From Comamonas testosteroni TK102 (GTDB lineage: Bacteria; Pseudomonadota; Gammaproteobacteria; Burkholderiales; Burkholderiaceae_C): a DNA stretch of 64,000 bases. The notes beneath the pieces are model-generated. The model searched no databases and was not told where the DNA came from. It was given only the letters and a program-made list of their open reading frames with translations. Positions within the stretch are counted from its first letter, which is position 1. Each line of letters begins with the position of its first letter. The DNA lies in NCBI RefSeq assembly GCF_000739375.1, contig NZ_CP006704.1:3410001-3474000 (forward strand). The letters run 5' to 3'. Positions 61,567-64,000 of the stretch are shown here, in pieces. The translations under genes were made by a program, and so were the position numbers.

Positions 61567-62605
61567 ATGCCTGCCAAGCCCGCTGATTCCGCCGTCATGA
61601 CCAGTGTCCGCGCCGCCTCGCTCGCGGGCTTTGAAGACCTGGTGCGCACACAGGGCGGCGACCCCGCCGCCATCCTGGGCGCCTGCGGCCTGGTGCCTGA
61701 CGATCTGGCCGACCCCGAGCGCTACCTGCCCAGCCACGCTGTGGCCCTGGCCATAGAGGAAGCGGCCTGCGTGCTGGGCGTGCAGGATTTCGGGCTGCGC
61801 CTGTGCGCCCGGCAAGGTGTCGAAACCCTGGGCCTGCTGGGGCTGGTCATACAGTCCGCGCCCACCGTGCGCGAGGGCATGATGCAGGGCGGCAAGTACG
61901 TCCACTTCCACAACCCCACCCTGAGCTACAGAACCTTCATGGCGCCTGACGAGGGGCTGGAATGCGTGGAAGTGCTTTCGCGCCTGCCCCCCCCACGCCC
62001 ACATGCCCCAGGGCACGGAAATCTGCGTGGCCTATATGTGCCGCCTGATCCATGTGCTGTCCGAAGGTGCGCTGCGCCCCTCCTCCATCCATCTGCGCCA
62101 TGCCCCCGTGGGCAGCAGCGCGCAATACCGGCGGCACCTGGGCCAGTTGCCGCGCTTCGGCTCCAGCTTTGACGGCATTGCCATCGACCCGCTGGCCTGG
62201 CGTCAGCCCATGCCTCGGCACAACCGGCTGCTGCAGCAGTTTGTCGAACGTTTCCTGCTGGGAGCCGCGCCAGGCAGGAATACCAGTGTGACGGACCAGG
62301 TGCGCAGCGCGCTGGCCAATCTGGTTCGCATGGGCATGGCCGACCTGCCCTCGGCGGCACGCGCCCTGAGCCAGCACCCGCGCACCCTGCAGCGACGCCT
62401 GCAAGCGGAAGGCGCGGCCTTCGAGGAACTGCGCGATAGCGCACGCAGGACCTGGGTGGCCCAATTGCTCGCACAGCCCGAGCTGAGCCTGGGCCATATC
62501 GCGCAATTGCTGGGGTATTCAGACCAGGCCGTGCTCACCCGAGCGTGCCAGCGCTGGTTTGGCCAATCCCCCCGTCAGCTGCGCCATGGTTCCCGGGAGG
62601 GATAG
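61567..62605 (+). pseudogene. AraC-family regulator with frame break at a C8 run
   Basis: The N-terminal half (from ATG 61567 or 61597) has the ligand domain typical of AraC regulators such as OruR: SLAGFEDLVRTQGGDPAAIL, YLPSHAVALAIEEAACVLG, GVETLGLLGLVIQSAPTVREG. The frame is lost at eight C (61987-61994); removing one C continues it as HAHMPQGTEICVAYMCRLIH and into the C-terminal HTH (ARALSQHPRTLQRRLQAEG, then LGHIAQLLGYSDQAVLTRACQRWFG). Together about 345 residues, normal for the family. Divergent from the BVMO/esterase pair, so its target is probably that pair. A mutation, an error or a switchable tract are all possible. Confidence 0.8.
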
Positions 62606-62688
62606 CCTCGGTACAGGCTCTGGATTCGGCCACACGAGAATGCGACTACGATCTCCTCGCGCAGCGACAGAGACTTTGCGCGATGAAA

Positions 62689-62720
62689 CAAGCCCCCGCA
62701 GCCACAGGCTGGGGGGCTTG
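62689..62720 (-). terminator. Probable terminator between pmdC and the AraC-type gene
   Basis: Arms CAAGCCCCC and GGGGGCTTG with an inner GCAGCC/GGCT pairing; on the minus strand followed by TTTC. It is 37 bases after the pmdC stop. Confidence 0.55.
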
Positions 62721-62756
62721 CGTGCGCAGATGCGCCAGGCAATCAGTCCGCGCTGA

Positions 62757-63716
62757 TCAGTCCGCGTTCAGTTGCTGCTCCAGGTCATGCAGGACCTTAT
62801 AGCAGTTGAAGACCTGCTGCACGCTGGAGTTGGGCTCGCGGCCTTCGCGGATGGCGGCGAAGAATTCGCGGTCCTGCAGCTCGATGCCGTTCATGGAGAC
62901 ATCGACCTGGGACACGTCGATCTTCTCGTCCTTGCCGGTATACAGATCGTCGTAGCGGGCCAGATAGGTGCCGGTGTCGCCGATGTAGCGGAAGAAGGTG
63001 CCCAGAGGGCCGTCGTTGTTGAACGACAGGCTCAGTGTGCAGATCGCGCCATTGGCCGCCTTGAGCTGGATGCTCATGTCCATGGCGATGCCCAGATCCT
63101 TGTGGATGGGGCCTTGCACGGCATTGGCCTTGACGATGGGGCTGCCGGCCTGGTAGGCGAACAGGTCCACGGTGTGGGCGGCATGGTGCCACAGCAGGTG
63201 GTCGGTCCAGCTGCGGGCCTGGCCCAGCGCATTCATATTGGTGCGGCGGAAGAAGTAGGTTTGCACATCCATCTGCTGGATGTTGAACTCGCCGGCCTCG
63301 ATCTTCTTGTGCACCCACTGATGGCTGGGGTTGAAGCGGCGGGTGTGGCCCACCATGGCCACCAGTCCGGTCTGCTTTTGCAGCTCGGCCACTTCCTGGG
63401 CGTCCTTCAGGGCATCGGCCAGGGGAATCTCGACCTGCACATGCTTGCCGGCCTTCATGCAGGCAATGGCCTGCTCGGCGTGCATCTGCGTGGGCGTGCA
63501 CAGGATCACGGCATCGACTTCGGGCAGCGCCAGGCTTTCGGCCAGATCGGTTGCCACATGTGCGATACCGTATTTGTCGGCCACTTCCTTGGTCTGGTCA
63601 AAGCGGCGACCGACCAGGGAGACGACTTCCACGCCGTCGATGTTCTTGATGCCGTCCAGGTGCTTGATGCCGAAGGCACCCGCGCCAGCCAGCGCTACTT
63701 TGATGGTCTTGCTCAT
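62757..63716 (-). CDS. pmdC: 4-carboxy-2-hydroxymuconate-6-semialdehyde dehydrogenase
   Basis: A 319-residue Gfo/Idh/MocA-fold enzyme: Rossmann site VALAGAGAFGIKHLDGI, VILCTPTQMHAEQAIACMKAGK, then HVQVEIPLADAL in place of the sugar-enzyme EKP motif, and a histidine-rich substrate part (WTDHLLWHHAAHTVDLF). By length and by position after pmdB it is the PmdC/LigC that oxidises the ring-cleavage product of protocatechuate, in hemiacetal form, to 2-pyrone-4,6-dicarboxylate with NADP. Start follows GGAGATCCCAATC. Confidence 0.93.
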   Translation of the reverse strand: MSKTIKVALAGAGAFGIKHLDGIKNIDGVEVVSLVGRRFDQTKEVADKYGIAHVATDLAESLALPEVDAVILCTPTQMHAEQAIACMKAGKHVQVEIPLADALKDAQEVAELQKQTGLVAMVGHTRRFNPSHQWVHKKIEAGEFNIQQMDVQTYFFRRTNMNALGQARSWTDHLLWHHAAHTVDLFAYQAGSPIVKANAVQGPIHKDLGIAMDMSIQLKAANGAICTLSLSFNNDGPLGTFFRYIGDTGTYLARYDDLYTGKDEKIDVSQVDVSMNGIELQDREFFAAIREGREPNSSVQQVFNCYKVLHDLEQQLNAD

Positions 63717-63753
63717 GATTGGGATCTCCGTAGAGCCGCCTCAGGGAGGCGAA

Positions 63754-63770
63754 GCCCCCCACAGGGGGGC
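63754..63770. promoter_or_regulatory. GC hairpin between pmdB and pmdC
   Basis: GCCCCCCACAGGGGGGC, preceded by a smaller GCCTC-AGG-GAGGC hairpin, in the 89-base gap. It is related in wording to the CCCCCTGAG repeats. It may slow 3' decay of the upstream message or lower pmdC expression. Confidence 0.4.
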
Positions 63771-63805
63771 GATGGATACGTGAAGCAGCGAACGTGGTGA
63801 AACGT

Positions 63806-64000
<195 letters not shown>

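Overview
The window looks like a chromosomal segment of a Comamonas species (Betaproteobacteria, Comamonadaceae), close to C. testosteroni. The DNA is GC-rich. The right edge carries the end of a protocatechuate 4,5-dioxygenase beta gene (pmdB) followed by pmdC, the order known from the C. testosteroni meta-cleavage operon. The isc operon, uvrB, the aminotransferase and dnaQ are of betaproteobacterial type, and intergenic spaces carry several short repeat families. I saw no rRNA, CRISPR array, insertion sequence or prophage. One tRNA gene (Val, anticodon CAC) is present.

Left third (1-17.5 kb): an RND efflux pair (adaptor plus a truncated permease) sits next to two overlapping MFS drug exporters. 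These are followed by an Lcl/DUF1566 protein, a minus-strand series of two SDRs, an MDR reductase and a hotdog thioesterase, and the DNA repair gene ogt. Divergent from ogt is a small unknown gene with a near-consensus LexA box. Next come an acyl-CoA ligase/crotonase pair with a divergent PaaX-like regulator, then a methyltransferase, an esterase, a nucleoside deaminase and a CynX-type transporter.

Middle (17.5-36 kb): a two-gene RNA-repair module (RNA ligase plus an HD-phosphoesterase/polynucleotide-kinase fusion); a frame-broken small lipoprotein gene; a PhnD/PhnC/PhnE-like ABC transporter preceded by a structured leader ending in an intrinsic terminator; an Lrp regulator; a three-subunit GMC dehydrogenase (Tat small subunit, flavoprotein, triheme cytochrome c); a two-component system divergent from msrB-dipZ-msrA, which together look like an envelope methionine-sulfoxide repair system; and an NTF2-like protein with a glutathione transferase.

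Right half (36-64 kb): a TetR gene faces a seven-gene, mostly translationally coupled operon for modified lipids (FAD oxidoreductase, DUF1365, Cfa-type methyltransferase, chalcone-isomerase-like, sugar:cation-type MFS, DUF3833 lipoprotein, SDR). Then come tRNA-Val, dnaQ, the complete iscRSUA-hscBA-fdx operon, uvrB, an aromatic/aspartate aminotransferase, an exported DODA-type dioxygenase, a short family III CoA-transferase and an aldo/keto reductase. A 1.3-kb non-coding duplicated repeat block follows. After it lie an esterase plus Baeyer-Villiger-type monooxygenase pair, a divergent AraC-type regulator whose frame breaks at a run of eight C, and the pmdB-pmdC end of the protocatechuate operon.

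Functions are inferred from motifs read by eye; no database search was run.
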